64,000 nucleotides of DNA from JACVRW01 sp963835705 (GCA_963835705.1 CAWIGR010000005.1:9944-73943); one strand, 5' to 3'; counted from the first letter of the stretch, positions 9,075-18,458 are shown. Program-made: numbers and translations. The notes: generated from the sequence alone by a model not told the origin.

Positions 9075-10050
9075 GTGCGCGAGCCACAGCATCCCGTGGT
9101 CGAAGTGCTCCGTGAGCGGGCACAGCAGGGCAGCCTGGCCGGCCGGCGCGACGACCCTCACCGCGTCGCGCTCGTGGTCGAGGGCGGGGGCATGCGCGGC
9201 GTCGTATCGGCCGGGATGACCGCCGCGCTCGAGCGCCTGGGCCTCACGGGCTGCTTCGACCTGATCGTCGGGGCGTCGGCCGGGGCGATCAACGGCGCCG
9301 CCCTGATCGCGGGCGTGGCCCGCGAGGGTGCTGCCGCCTATCACGGCCCGCTCGCCTCCCGGAGGTTCGTCAACCCCGCGCGGGCGCTGCGCGGCCGGCC
9401 GGTGATCGACGTCGGCTACGCGCTCGAGTACGCCTCGGCGGGGCTGGACGCCGGCCGTCACGAGCGCGTGCTGGCCAGCCCGATCGCCCTGCACTGCGTG
9501 GCGGTCAGCGTGGAGACGGCCGAGACCGTCACTTTCTCCGGGATGCGCTCGAGGACCGAGCTCGACGACGCCGTGCTCGCCTCCTGCCGGATGCCGTGGG
9601 CCGGCGGTCCGCCGGTCGAGATCGAGGGACGCCGCTACGTGGACGGCGGCCTCGGGTCGGCGATCCCCGTAGAGGAGGCGGTCGCCGCCGGCGCCACGCA
9701 CGTGCTGGCGCTCCAGACGCGACCGCACGGCGTGCCGCGCAGGAGCGCCTCGCGGATGGCCGACGTGCTGATCGTGCGGCACCTGCGCGCGCTCAACCCG
9801 GCGCTGGCCACGCTCTACCGCGAGCGGGTGGCGTGGTACGAGCGCGTGGTGGGGGACATCGCCCGGCGCTCGCGCGACTGGAGACGGTGGACCGCCGTAC
9901 GTGCTCGGCCTGCGGCCACCGGCCGGGACGCCGGTGGTGTCGCAGCTCGAGCGGCGCTCGGAGGTGCTGGCCGCCGCGGCCCGGGACGCCGAGCGCCTGG
10001 TCGAGCAGACGCTGCCGCTCGGCGCCGAGAGCCATCCGGCGGCGGGCTGA
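9075..10050 (+). CDS. Patatin-like phospholipase (YjjU-like), frameshifted near its 3' end
   Basis: Serine-aspartate acyl hydrolase of the patatin family. It shows VEGGGMRG (oxyanion loop), VGASAGAING (nucleophile Ser in G-x-S-x-G) and YVDGGLGSAIP (catalytic Asp). The start is GTG at 9075. The frame is good to about 9880. There the coding pattern switches by +1 (one extra base around 9881-9890) into a frame reading PPYVLGLRPPAGTPVVSQLE and ending at TGA 10048-10050. Left as is, the first frame runs on to 10307 across the opposite-strand gene with low-complexity Ala/Arg-rich protein. The catalytic domain lies before the break, so the product may still be active. A sequencing indel is equally possible. 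Confidence 0.85.
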
Positions 10051-10061
10051 GGCCGGGGCCG

Positions 10062-10298
10062 TTACTCGCTGGTCGGGCTGCGCTCGATGCCCTCGCTGAA
10101 GCGGCGCTCGACGTGCTTCTCGGGCGAGTCGGGCAATTCTTCCGCGCCTTCGCTGAAGCGGCCCTCCTCGCCCGGCTCGCCCTCGCGCGCGCCGCGCGCG
10201 AAGTCCGGCTCGAGGTTCTCCTCGGGCGTATCGGGCTTGTGATCGACGCCCTTCTCGAAGCGTCTTTTCCTGCTGCGGCTTGGCTGGGTGCTTGTCAT
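10062..10298 (-). CDS. Small triple-repeat protein (R-F-x-x-G-x-E motif), unknown function
   Basis: A 78-residue, highly charged protein made largely of three spaced copies of one motif: RRFEKGVDHKPDTPEE, GRFSEGAEELPDSPEK and RRFSEGIERSP. It has no membrane segment or signal peptide and is probably disordered. I know no function. ATG 10298 has GGAG just upstream. It is convergent with the patatin gene when the patatin frame is corrected (stop at 10050), which supports both calls. Confidence 0.7.
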   Translation of the reverse strand: MTSTQPSRSRKRRFEKGVDHKPDTPEENLEPDFARGAREGEPGEEGRFSEGAEELPDSPEKHVERRFSEGIERSPTSE

Positions 10299-10333
10299 GC
10301 TCCATAGGTTGGTTGTACCCGCTGTCCGGCCAG

Positions 10334-11332
10334 TTAGTCAGCCTGGGCGGAACGCCGCACCAAGCCTTCGCGCGTGGCCCACTCGATCGTCCGCCGGAAC
10401 GTCTCGGCGACGGGCGTGTAGCGCAGGCCGAGCTCGCGCTGCGCGCGCGAGCCGTCGTAGCGGTGGCCATGCACGAGCGTCCGCACCATCTCCCGGCAGA
10501 CCGGCGGCTGGCGGCCGCGCACGCGAAAGCCGGCCTCCACCACCGCCGCCGCGACGCCGGCCAGGCGCGGCGGGAGGAAGCGCACGTCGCGGCGGACGCC
10601 CGACAGCTCCGCGACGACGTCCAGCGCCTCGCGCGACGACATCGTCGCGCCGTTGAGCACATAGCGCTCGCCCGGCACTCCGCGCTCGGCGCCGAGCAGG
10701 TGGCCCTCCACGCAGTCGGCGATGTCGACGATGCTGATCTGCGTGTCGAGGAACGCCGGCAGCCGCCCGTTGAGGTACGCGATCAGGATTCGCCCGGTGC
10801 CGCCCGCGCGGCCGGGGCCCTGGACCGACGACGGGTTGATCGAGACGAGCTCGACGCCGGCGCGGCGCGCGGCCGCGATCGCGGCTCGCTCGCCCTCGTG
10901 CTTGGAGCGCTCGTAGACCGAGAGAAAGCTGCCGCGGTGCGCCGACGCCTCGTCGCCCACGGTGCCCGGCGCCTCGCCCAGCGACGCCGCCGACGAGGTG
11001 AGCACCACCCTGGGGACGCCGGCCCGCGCGGCGGCACGCACGGCGGCCTCCGCGCCGCGCACGTTCACGTGGAAGAGGGCGGCGGGGTCGGTGGGGCACA
11101 TCGTGTTGATGCCGGCCACGTGGTAGGCGAGCGCGCACCCCGCCATGCCCGCTGCCATCGCGTCCTCGTCCAGCACATCGCCGCGAACGACCTGCGCGCC
11201 GCCGGCGGCGAGCTTGCGCTCCGCCGCGTCCGAACGTGCCATCGCCACCACCTCGTCGCCGCGGTCGGCCAGGCGAGCGGCGAGCGCGCCGCCGATCAGG
11301 CCGCTGCCGCCCGTCAGGAAGACGCGCGTCAC
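10334..11332 (-). CDS. NAD(P)-dependent sugar/steroid epimerase-dehydratase (extended SDR)
   Basis: A 332-residue extended short-chain dehydrogenase/reductase. The N-terminal nucleotide motif is TGGSGLIGG (x-G-x-x-G-x-x-G), the active-site Tyr-Lys is YERSKHEGE, and LTSSAASLG carries the catalytic Ser region. The family includes 3-beta-hydroxysteroid dehydrogenase and hopanoid-associated sugar epimerases; substrate cannot be read from sequence. GTG 11332 overlaps the pgsA stop by four bases, so it is the last gene of the long minus-strand glycerol operon or of a pgsA subunit of it. Confidence 0.88.
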   Translation of the reverse strand: MTRVFLTGGSGLIGGALAARLADRGDEVVAMARSDAAERKLAAGGAQVVRGDVLDEDAMAAGMAGCALAYHVAGINTMCPTDPAALFHVNVRGAEAAVRAAARAGVPRVVLTSSAASLGEAPGTVGDEASAHRGSFLSVYERSKHEGERAAIAAARRAGVELVSINPSSVQGPGRAGGTGRILIAYLNGRLPAFLDTQISIVDIADCVEGHLLGAERGVPGERYVLNGATMSSREALDVVAELSGVRRDVRFLPPRLAGVAAAVVEAGFRVRGRQPPVCREMVRTLVHGHRYDGSRAQRELGLRYTPVAETFRRTIEWATREGLVRRSAQAD

Positions 11333-11919
11333 GTGTGGTTGTCCCCGCGCACCACCAGCGGGATCGCCCTCACCAGGTAGTCGGCCGCGGACGCCACGGT
11401 TATGGCGGCCGCGGCCAGCATCGCCCATTCGTCGAGGTACAGGCCGGCCAGCGGCTCGCCGGGTCGCAGGATCGCAAGCGCGATCGCGACGAACTGGACG
11501 CTGGTCTTGAGCTTGCCGAGTATCGAGGGCGACATGACCTCGCCCTCCGAGGCGATCACCCCGCGCAGGGCCATCAGGACCAGCTCGCGACCGATGATGA
11601 GCGCGACGATCCACGCCGACGCGCGGTCGGCGGCGAGCAGGGCGATCAGCACGCCCGACACGAGCAGCTTGTCGGCCGTCGTGTCCAGGAACGAGCCGAG
11701 CTTGCTGGTCACACCCCAGCGCCGCGCGAGCCACCCGTCGATCCAGTCGGTGGCGGCCGCCAGGCAGAAGAGCACGGTCGCCGCCAGCTCGGCTCCGTCC
11801 CCGTCCCCCTCGAGCACGAGCCACATCACGACCGGGGTGAGGACGATGCGAATCGCGCTGCTCGCGGCGATCACGGGTGCGGAGCGGAGTCCGTCCCGGG
11901 GCATGGTGAAGATCGCCAT
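11329..11919 (-). CDS. pgsA: CDP-diacylglycerol--glycerol-3-phosphate 3-phosphatidyltransferase family
   Basis: A 196-residue multi-pass membrane enzyme of the CDP-alcohol phosphatidyltransferase family. The signature D-G-x2-A-R-x8-G-x3-D-x3-D is present as DGWLARR followed by GSFLDTTADK. It would make phosphatidylglycerol-phosphate from CDP-DAG and glycerol-3-phosphate. The family cannot always be told from phosphatidylinositol-phosphate synthase, but the glycerol-3-phosphate gene context favours PgsA. ATG 11919 is chosen; ATG 11904 is possible. It sits 14 bases after the dhaM-fusion stop and overlaps the epimerase start. Confidence 0.88.
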   Translation of the reverse strand: MAIFTMPRDGLRSAPVIAASSAIRIVLTPVVMWLVLEGDGDGAELAATVLFCLAAATDWIDGWLARRWGVTSKLGSFLDTTADKLLVSGVLIALLAADRASAWIVALIIGRELVLMALRGVIASEGEVMSPSILGKLKTSVQFVAIALAILRPGEPLAGLYLDEWAMLAAAAITVASAADYLVRAIPLVVRGDNHT

Positions 11920-11933
11920 GAGGCGAGCGGATG

Positions 11934-14405
11934 CTACCGCGCGCGGACCGCGGTCTTGGGGAGCGGGGGCAGCGCCGCGCGCGCGGCCGACTCGGCGGCC
12001 GCCCAATCGACCTCGCGGAGCGCTGCCTTGACGGCCGGGATCCGGCTCCCCGCCATGCTGAGCTCCTGCACGCCGAGCCCCGCGAGGAGGACCGCGGCCC
12101 GAGGATCGCCGGCCAGCTCGCCGCACACGCCGACCCAGCGGCCGTGCGCGGCGGCGGCCGCGGTCACCGCGGCCACGAGCGCTAGCACCGGGGCCAGCGA
12201 GTCGTTCAGCAGGCCGGCCATGGCCGCGTTGCCGCGGTCGGCGGCCATCACGTACTGGGCGAGGTCGTTGGTCCCGATCGAGAAGAAGTCGACCTCGGGG
12301 GCGAACCGCGCCGCCTCGAGCGCGAGCGCCGGCACCTCGACCATCACGCCTACCTCGAGCTCCGCGGGGCTGCCGAGGTCCGTGCGCACCTCGTCGAGCA
12401 GGGCGCGCGCGGCCCGCAGCTCGTCCAGGGTGGCGACCATCGGGAACATCACCTTCAGCGGGTGCTCCGCCGCGACTCGGACGATCGCCCGGAGCTGCGT
12501 CCGCAACAGGTCCGGGCTGGAGAGCGACAGCCGGATGCCGCGGCGCCCCAGGAAGGGGTTCGGCTCCGGGTCCTGCCGCAGGAACGGGAGCGGCTTGTCG
12601 GCCCCGGTGTCGAGCGTGCGCACCACGACCGGACGGCCGTCCAGCGCGCCGGCGATCTCGCGCAGGACGTCGGCCTGCTCCTCCTCGTCGGGCGGCGCCG
12701 CGCGGTCGAGGAACAGGAACTCGGTGCGCAGCAGCCCGACGCCCTCGGCGCCCTGCTCCACGGCCAGGCGCGCCTCCGCCGGATTGCCGACGTTCGCGAA
12801 GACCTCGACCCGGCGGCCGTCGCGCAGCGCGCCCGGTTCGGCGGCGAGCGCCAGCGCGGCGCGGCGGGCCGCCTCGGCTGCCGCGCGCCGACGCTCGTAC
12901 TCGGCGATCGCCTCGGGATCGGGATCCACGTGGATCACGCCCGCCTCCCCGTCGACCACCAGCGGCGTGCCCTCCGCGATCGCGAGCAGCGAGCCGCCCA
13001 GCCCCACCGCCGCGGGGATGCCCAGTGCCCGGGCGAGGATCGCCGCGTGCGCGGTGGCTCCGCCGCGCGCGGTGGCGATCGCCCAGGCGTCGGCGGGATC
13101 GAGACCGGCCGCCTCGCGCGGCGTCAGCTCGTCGGCCACCACGATGCCGGGAGCCTCCAGCACCGCTCCCGGCGACACCCCTGCGAGCCGGGCCAGCACC
13201 CGGGACGAGACGTCCTCCACGTCCACCGCCCGCTCGCGCAGGTAGGGGTCGTCAAGCGCGCGGAACGCCTCGGCCGCCTCCCGCGACGCCGCCCGCCACG
13301 CCCGCCCGGCCGGCTCTCCCTTGTCGATTTGGCGCAGCGCGGGCTCGGTGATCGCGGCGTCGTCGAGCAGGAGCGCGTGGGCGGTGAAGATCTCCGCCTC
13401 CGCGGCCCCGGCGCGCGCGGTCACCGCGGCGCGAGCCTCCTGGAGGTCGTCGCGTACCGCCGCGCGAGCCGCCTCGAGCCGCGCCCGCTCCTCGGCGGGC
13501 GTGCCGCCGGGCCCGTCCTCCACCGGCGGCTCCCGCGGGCGCAGCGGGCGGGCCGGCCCGATCGCGATCCCCGAAGAGGCGGCCACGCCGCGCAGCCGTG
13601 TCCCCGTGCCCGGGGGCGAAGCGGGTTCCGCTGCCCCGAGCGGCGCGGCCTCAGGCGGAGCGGTGGCGGACGCAGCATCTTCGTCTATATCGCCGAAGTT
13701 CGCGGATGCGAGCGCGTCGACCGCGGCAAGAGCGTCGGCGGCGCCGCCGCCGCTTGCCCTCACGACGATCTCGTCGCCCTGGCGCACGGCGAGCGTCGCA
13801 AGGCCGGTCAAGCTGCGCCCATCGGCCGGACCGCGTCCGCGGCTCTGGTTGACGACCTCGACGCGCGCCTCGATCCCGGCGAGAGCGCCCACGAAACGAG
13901 CGGCCGGGCGGGCGTGGAGGCCCAGCCGGGTATCCACGCGCAGGCGCAGCTCCTGCGCAGCGTCATCGTCGCTTGCCATGCGCTCCGCCGCGTCCTCGGG
14001 CTCGTCGCCGCCCAGCTGGGTGGTCTTCATGGCGAGCGCGCCGCGCGCCTCGCGCGCCACCTCGTCGAGCGACCCGCCGCCGCGTGCGCGGGCGGCCGCC
14101 GCCACGGCGCCCTCCACCAGCGGCGCCTCCGACAGCAGGATCGGGCCACCCTCGGGATCGGCCATCTCGGTCGCCATCTCCGCACTCATCAGCGCGCTGC
14201 CGAGGTCCATCAGCACCAGCACGCCGTCGGGCGAGCGGACCCGCTCGACCGCCTCGTACACCCGCGCGGCGTCTGTGCCGAGCGCCCCGTCCTCGATCCC
14301 GCCGGCCGCCTCGATCGGCACCTCGCCGGCCCCCATCTCGCGGGCCAGCTCCACGACGCCCTCGGCCAGCGCCGCGCTGTGGGAGACGATCACGAGGCCG
14401 ACCAC
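11934..14405 (-). CDS. dhaM: DhaM-HPr-Enzyme I fusion: PEP-dependent phosphoryl donor for dihydroxyacetone kinase
   Basis: An 823-residue cytoplasmic fusion with three phosphotransfer parts. Residues 1-130 are an EIIA-Man/DhaM domain (VIVSHSAALAEG, His9). Residues 150-240 are HPr (GLHARPAARF, His164). Residues 270-823 are Enzyme I, with phospho-His453 in GGATAHAAILAR, the PEP-site loop GLLRTEF, SIGTNDLAQY and CGELAGD. Phosphate would pass from PEP through EI and HPr to the EIIA domain, then to ADP bound on DhaL. The GTG start at 14405 overlaps the glpC stop (TAGTG). An Ala replaces the usual Ser before the EI His (TAH for TSH). All three phospho-histidines are present, so the relay is complete in one chain. 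Confidence 0.93.
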   Translation of the reverse strand: MVGLVIVSHSAALAEGVVELAREMGAGEVPIEAAGGIEDGALGTDAARVYEAVERVRSPDGVLVLMDLGSALMSAEMATEMADPEGGPILLSEAPLVEGAVAAAARARGGGSLDEVAREARGALAMKTTQLGGDEPEDAAERMASDDDAAQELRLRVDTRLGLHARPAARFVGALAGIEARVEVVNQSRGRGPADGRSLTGLATLAVRQGDEIVVRASGGGAADALAAVDALASANFGDIDEDAASATAPPEAAPLGAAEPASPPGTGTRLRGVAASSGIAIGPARPLRPREPPVEDGPGGTPAEERARLEAARAAVRDDLQEARAAVTARAGAAEAEIFTAHALLLDDAAITEPALRQIDKGEPAGRAWRAASREAAEAFRALDDPYLRERAVDVEDVSSRVLARLAGVSPGAVLEAPGIVVADELTPREAAGLDPADAWAIATARGGATAHAAILARALGIPAAVGLGGSLLAIAEGTPLVVDGEAGVIHVDPDPEAIAEYERRRAAAEAARRAALALAAEPGALRDGRRVEVFANVGNPAEARLAVEQGAEGVGLLRTEFLFLDRAAPPDEEEQADVLREIAGALDGRPVVVRTLDTGADKPLPFLRQDPEPNPFLGRRGIRLSLSSPDLLRTQLRAIVRVAAEHPLKVMFPMVATLDELRAARALLDEVRTDLGSPAELEVGVMVEVPALALEAARFAPEVDFFSIGTNDLAQYVMAADRGNAAMAGLLNDSLAPVLALVAAVTAAAAAHGRWVGVCGELAGDPRAAVLLAGLGVQELSMAGSRIPAVKAALREVDWAAAESAARAALPPLPKTAVRAR

Positions 14406-15625
14406 TAGGCGATGCCGTACGCCCGGTGGAGCATCTCGACAGGATGGGCCGTGCGCACCCCCGTGGCGTGCTCGATCTGCCAGCGGCAGGTCTCCGAGTC
14501 GCACACCGTGCGCTCCGGCGCGGCGTCGGCGATCTGTGCGAACAGCCCGGCCCCCACCTTCATCGCGATGTCGTACTTCTCGCGCTTGAGCCCGTAGGTC
14601 CCCGCGATGCCGCAGCAGGTGGCGTCCAGCTCGATGGTGCGCAACTCGGGCACGAGGGCGAGCAGGTCCAGCGCCGGCTTGCCGATGCCGTGGCCCTGCT
14701 GCTGGCAGGGGGCGTGGTAGGTCACGGTCTCCGGCAGCGGGCGGAACTCGGTTCGAAGCTCGCCGCGCTCGTGCATCGCCAGCAGGTACTCGCAGATGTC
14801 GAAGGTCCGCTCCGAGACGATCTTCAGGTCGGCGTCGTCCTCCATGCCGAGGATCTCGATCGCCTCGCGCTTGAGCATCAGGCTGCAGCTGGTGGAGATG
14901 GCGACTATGTCCACCCCCGCGCGCGCGTAGGGCGCGAGCCGCGCCGCCAGGCGGTGGACGTAGCCGCGGGCGTCGTCGAACAGCCCGTTGGACTGCAGCG
15001 GCAGGCCGCAGCAGTCCTGCTTCGGCACCTCCACGGCGAGCCCGTTGTGCTCGAGCAGCGCAACGGTCATCTCGCCCAGCCGCGGCTCGTAGTAGTTCGT
15101 GCCGCAGCCGTGGAAGAAGGCGACGCGGCGCTGCGCCGGGGGCGAGGCGTGCCGGCGGGCCCAGCGCTGGAAGGTGCGGCCGGCGAAGCGCGGCACGGGT
15201 GCCCGGCGGTGGAGGCCGACCGCTCGCTCCGCGACGGAGCGCAGCAGGCGGTTCTGCAGGCTCCAGTTGGCGAGCGGCGCCACGGGAGTGCCGAGCCGCC
15301 CCGCCAGCGTGGGGCGCGCAAGCAGGCGGTCGCGAAGGTGCACCCCGTTCGTCTCCTTGAGCTTTGCGCGCGCCTGCGTGTTGATCTCCGCGATGTGGAC
15401 CCCCTGCGGGCAGACCTGGGTGCAGACGCCGCAGCCCGAGCAGTAGTCGAGCGAGGCGTCGAATGACGGCTCGCCGCTGACACGGAAGCGCTCGGCCTGC
15501 GGCCCGACGTACTTCGGGCCGGGGAACAGCGGCGTGACGTTGGAGACCGGGCAGAACGTCTCGCAGATCGTGCACTTCACGCAGTGGTCCAGCGATCCGC
15601 GCATGAGGTCGCCGAGCACGTCCAC
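14405..15625 (-). CDS. glpC: Anaerobic-type glycerol-3-phosphate dehydrogenase subunit C (Fe-S, GlpC)
   Basis: A 406-residue iron-sulfur subunit that passes electrons from GlpAB to the quinone pool. Two N-terminal 4Fe-4S ferredoxin motifs are present: CVKCTICETFCP and CSGCGVCTQVCP. They are followed by two CCG domains (DCCGLPLQ and TCCGIAG) typical of heterodisulfide-reductase-like quinone modules. GTG 15625 follows the glpB stop by two bases with GAGGAG upstream; ATG 15604 is an alternative start. The stop overlaps the dhaM-fusion start. Confidence 0.94.
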   Translation of the reverse strand: MDVLGDLMRGSLDHCVKCTICETFCPVSNVTPLFPGPKYVGPQAERFRVSGEPSFDASLDYCSGCGVCTQVCPQGVHIAEINTQARAKLKETNGVHLRDRLLARPTLAGRLGTPVAPLANWSLQNRLLRSVAERAVGLHRRAPVPRFAGRTFQRWARRHASPPAQRRVAFFHGCGTNYYEPRLGEMTVALLEHNGLAVEVPKQDCCGLPLQSNGLFDDARGYVHRLAARLAPYARAGVDIVAISTSCSLMLKREAIEILGMEDDADLKIVSERTFDICEYLLAMHERGELRTEFRPLPETVTYHAPCQQQGHGIGKPALDLLALVPELRTIELDATCCGIAGTYGLKREKYDIAMKVGAGLFAQIADAAPERTVCDSETCRWQIEHATGVRTAHPVEMLHRAYGIA

Positions 15626-15627
15626 CG

Positions 15628-16884
15628 TCAGCTCCTCGCGGTTGCCGGCTGGGGGACGCCGCCAAGGACGAGCTCGGCCGCCTGGTGGCCGGTCGCGAGG
15701 CTGATGCCGTCGCCGGACTTCTCTCGCCAGGGCTCGGCGCCGGCCAGCGTGGCGCCGGCGACCAACACGTTCTGGTGGCCCTCCGGGCGCAGGTCCGAGC
15801 CCACTGCCACGCCGGCCCCGGCGATCGGGTGGTCGTCGAAGTAGCCCGGCCGGAAGCGCTCCTCGCCGGGGGCGGGCACCCCGGTCACGGGCAGGCCCAG
15901 CGCCGTCTCGCGCGCGGTCCAGCGGGAGTCGAGCTCGAGCCCCCCGGACGCGAACCCGCCGGTGGCCAGCACGACCCAGTCGCAGCCGCGGCGCTCGTCG
16001 CGCAGCCCCACGCGCACGCGCAGCGCGCCGACCCGGCCGCCCTCCAGCTCCGCGCCGATGACCACGGCGTTGAGGATCATGCGCCCGCCCGCCCGGCGCA
16101 GGGCATCGCGCAGGATGGCGAACAGCCGCATGCCGGGCACCGAGGGCGGAAGGGTGGGGACCTCGAACACCGGCCGTGCCAGCTGTCGCTCCAGCTCCGA
16201 CCAGGCGCCGTGAGGGTCGGCGATGCCGAGCACGGCGGGGAACGCCACGCGCTCGTCAGCCCGCAGGCGCCCGACGAGCTGGGCGCCCACCTCGGTGCGG
16301 AACGACGGGTCGTCGAAGGCGCGCGCGTAGCCCAGCGAGTTCACGTCGGCGCGGCCCTCGGGCACGAGATCGAGCTCCGCCGCGCGCGCGGGCGTGCCCG
16401 TGCGCCCCAGCGTCTCGGCCAGCAGCGCCGGATGGAAGTCCTTGAGCCCCCGGAAGCCGACCACGAGCACGGGGGCATCGCCGCGCAGGTCGCCGCCAGC
16501 CATCGTCTCGGGCACGACCGCGGACGGGCGCGGCACGCCGAGGGCCGTCGGCAGCAGCAGGTTCTCCTGCAGGCCTCCCTCGTAGGCGTACGGCGCCAGC
16601 GAGCCGGCCACCACGCGCGCTTTGAGCCACTCGACCGATGCCTGCACGGCGCCCGCCCCGACCAGGCTGTACGGATGGCCGTCCCCGAGCCGGGCCAGCG
16701 CCTCGCCGGGATGCTCGACGCGCTCGGGGGCGTAGCCGAGCACGTCGATCGTGCCCGCGCTCAGGTGGGTCGCGCCCACGCCCTTGGCAAGAACCAGTAC
16801 GCGCGCGCCGCCCTCCGCGAGGCGCACCGCTGCGGTCAGCCCGGCCAGGCCGGCGCCGACGACCACGACGTCGTGGTGGCTCAT
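15628..16884 (-). CDS. glpB: Glycerol-3-phosphate dehydrogenase subunit B (GlpB)
   Basis: A 418-residue flavoprotein subunit of the membrane-associated GlpABC complex. It has the N-terminal dinucleotide fold VVVGAGLAGLTAA, then the GlpB-typical SAGTIDVLGY block and FRGLKDFHP. A second nucleotide-binding block near the C-terminus reads VVLATGGFASGG. ATG 16884 overlaps the glpA stop (ATGA). Together with GlpA it oxidises glycerol-3-phosphate to dihydroxyacetone phosphate. Confidence 0.93.
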   Translation of the reverse strand: MSHHDVVVVGAGLAGLTAAVRLAEGGARVLVLAKGVGATHLSAGTIDVLGYAPERVEHPGEALARLGDGHPYSLVGAGAVQASVEWLKARVVAGSLAPYAYEGGLQENLLLPTALGVPRPSAVVPETMAGGDLRGDAPVLVVGFRGLKDFHPALLAETLGRTGTPARAAELDLVPEGRADVNSLGYARAFDDPSFRTEVGAQLVGRLRADERVAFPAVLGIADPHGAWSELERQLARPVFEVPTLPPSVPGMRLFAILRDALRRAGGRMILNAVVIGAELEGGRVGALRVRVGLRDERRGCDWVVLATGGFASGGLELDSRWTARETALGLPVTGVPAPGEERFRPGYFDDHPIAGAGVAVGSDLRPEGHQNVLVAGATLAGAEPWREKSGDGISLATGHQAAELVLGGVPQPATARS

Positions 16885-18458
16885 GCCGGCTGCGCCTCCC
16901 CGTCGGGCAGGTGCTCGACGTCGAGCAGGCCCTGGAAGATCCAGTCGTCGAGGCGCGCCTGGCGCAGCTGGTCGCCGTAGAGGATCGGCCACACGCCCTT
17001 CCAGCGCTCCTGGAGGAAGCCGCGCAGCGACGCGGCGGCCTCGGCTCCGTCGAGGTCGCCGAGCCCGTGCAGGATCCCGGTCGCGCGGTAGATGCAGAAT
17101 CCGCCCTGGCATGGCCCCATGCCGAGGCGCAGGGTGCGCCGGATGTCGTCCAGGTTGGCCGTGCCGCGCCGGCGCATCGCCTCCTCGAGCCGCCGCCGGC
17201 CGATCAGCTCGCACTCGCAGATGAGCTGCTCCTCCTGCAGAGTCGCCTCGCGTCGGCGGAGGCGAGAGCCGATCCGGTAGTGCTCGGCGTCCTGGTCCAC
17301 GGGCGGCGGAACCTCGTGCGTGCGGCACGGCCGGTCGATCCCGAGCTGCGCGCACATGGCGTCGACGATGTCCTCCGCCATGAGGCGCAGGGTGGTCAGC
17401 TTGCCGCCGGACATCGTGAGCAGCCCGTCCACGCCGTCGCGCTCGCGGTGGTCCACGACCGCGTGCGTTCGGCTGACGTCGCGCGTGTCCTTGACCTCGC
17501 CCACCCTGGCGTCCTGGAACAGGGGACGTACCCCCGCCCAGACGCGCATCGCCCGAGCCTGGCGGAAGCCCGGCACGAGGCGCTCGCCGTCGTCGAGCAT
17601 CTGGTCGACCTCGGCCTGCGTGACCGGGATCTCGTCGGGGTCGGCGGCGCGGATGTCGGTCGTGCCGATCACGCTCACGGTTCGGACCGGGACGAGGATG
17701 TCGCCGTCCGCCGGCATCGTGCAGCGGTTGATCACGGTGTTCACCAGCCGGTGGTTCATCGCGATCATGATCCCCTTGCCGGGGATCACGTCCACGCCCT
17801 CGATCCCCCCCATCCGGGCGATCTGCGCCGCCCAGGCGCCGGCGGCGTTGAGCGTGAAGCCGGCCTCGATGTCGAGCTCCTCGCCGGTGAGCTCGTTGCG
17901 CAGCCGCGCGCCCGCGACCGAGTCGCCGTCGCGGTGCAGGTCGATCACGCGGTGGTAGGGCAGCACGCGCGCGCCGTGCGCCGAGGCGCCGCGCGCCAGC
18001 GCCCAGACCGTCTTCCATGCGTCGATCGAGGCGTCGGGCACCTCGAAGGCGCGCCGGATCCGGGGGTTGAGCCGCGGCTCGCGCCGCAGCGCCTCGGCCA
18101 CGTCGATCTCCTCTGCGGGCAGGTCGCAGGCGCGGCAGCCCTCCAGGAAGCGGTCGCCGTACTCCGGGTCGTCATCGGGCGTCGTAACGAACAGCCCGCC
18201 GGTGTCCTCGATGCAGTCGGGGATCAGCCGGCGCAGGATCGCGTTCTCGGCCACGCACTCCGCCGCGGCCACCGGGTCCTTGACCACGTAGCGGCCGCCC
18301 GAGTGCAGGAGGCCGTGGAAGCGCCCGCTCGTGCCCTCCGCCAGGTCGGCCCGCTCGACCAGCACGACATCGAACCCCCGCAGCGCCGCGTCCCACGCTA
18401 CGCCGGTGCCGGTGGCGCCGCCGCCGATTACGAGCACCTCGGCCTGAAGGTTCGGCAC
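16881..18458 (-). CDS. glpA: Glycerol-3-phosphate dehydrogenase subunit A (GlpA), FAD
   Basis: A 525-residue catalytic subunit oxidising sn-glycerol-3-phosphate to DHAP. It contains the N-terminal FAD fold VLVIGGGATGTGVA, GRFHGLLHSGGRYV (family signature), TLNAAGAWA and MSGGKLTTLRLMAED. The C-terminus carries the GlpA-specific BFD-like [2Fe-2S] domain with CECELIG and MGPCQGGFC, which aerobic GlpD lacks. GTG at 18458 is the chosen start. It is the first gene of the tightly overlapped glpABC set, 66 bases after the glpK stop. Confidence 0.95.
   Translation of the reverse strand: MPNLQAEVLVIGGGATGTGVAWDAALRGFDVVLVERADLAEGTSGRFHGLLHSGGRYVVKDPVAAAECVAENAILRRLIPDCIEDTGGLFVTTPDDDPEYGDRFLEGCRACDLPAEEIDVAEALRREPRLNPRIRRAFEVPDASIDAWKTVWALARGASAHGARVLPYHRVIDLHRDGDSVAGARLRNELTGEELDIEAGFTLNAAGAWAAQIARMGGIEGVDVIPGKGIMIAMNHRLVNTVINRCTMPADGDILVPVRTVSVIGTTDIRAADPDEIPVTQAEVDQMLDDGERLVPGFRQARAMRVWAGVRPLFQDARVGEVKDTRDVSRTHAVVDHRERDGVDGLLTMSGGKLTTLRLMAEDIVDAMCAQLGIDRPCRTHEVPPPVDQDAEHYRIGSRLRRREATLQEEQLICECELIGRRRLEEAMRRRGTANLDDIRRTLRLGMGPCQGGFCIYRATGILHGLGDLDGAEAAASLRGFLQERWKGVWPILYGDQLRQARLDDWIFQGLLDVEHLPDGEAQPA

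Noticed and set aside
12462..14408. Long plus-strand frame of 648 codons
   Set aside because: It is the antisense shadow of dhaM, rich in Arg/His/Asp low-complexity sequence typical of high-GC opposite frames.
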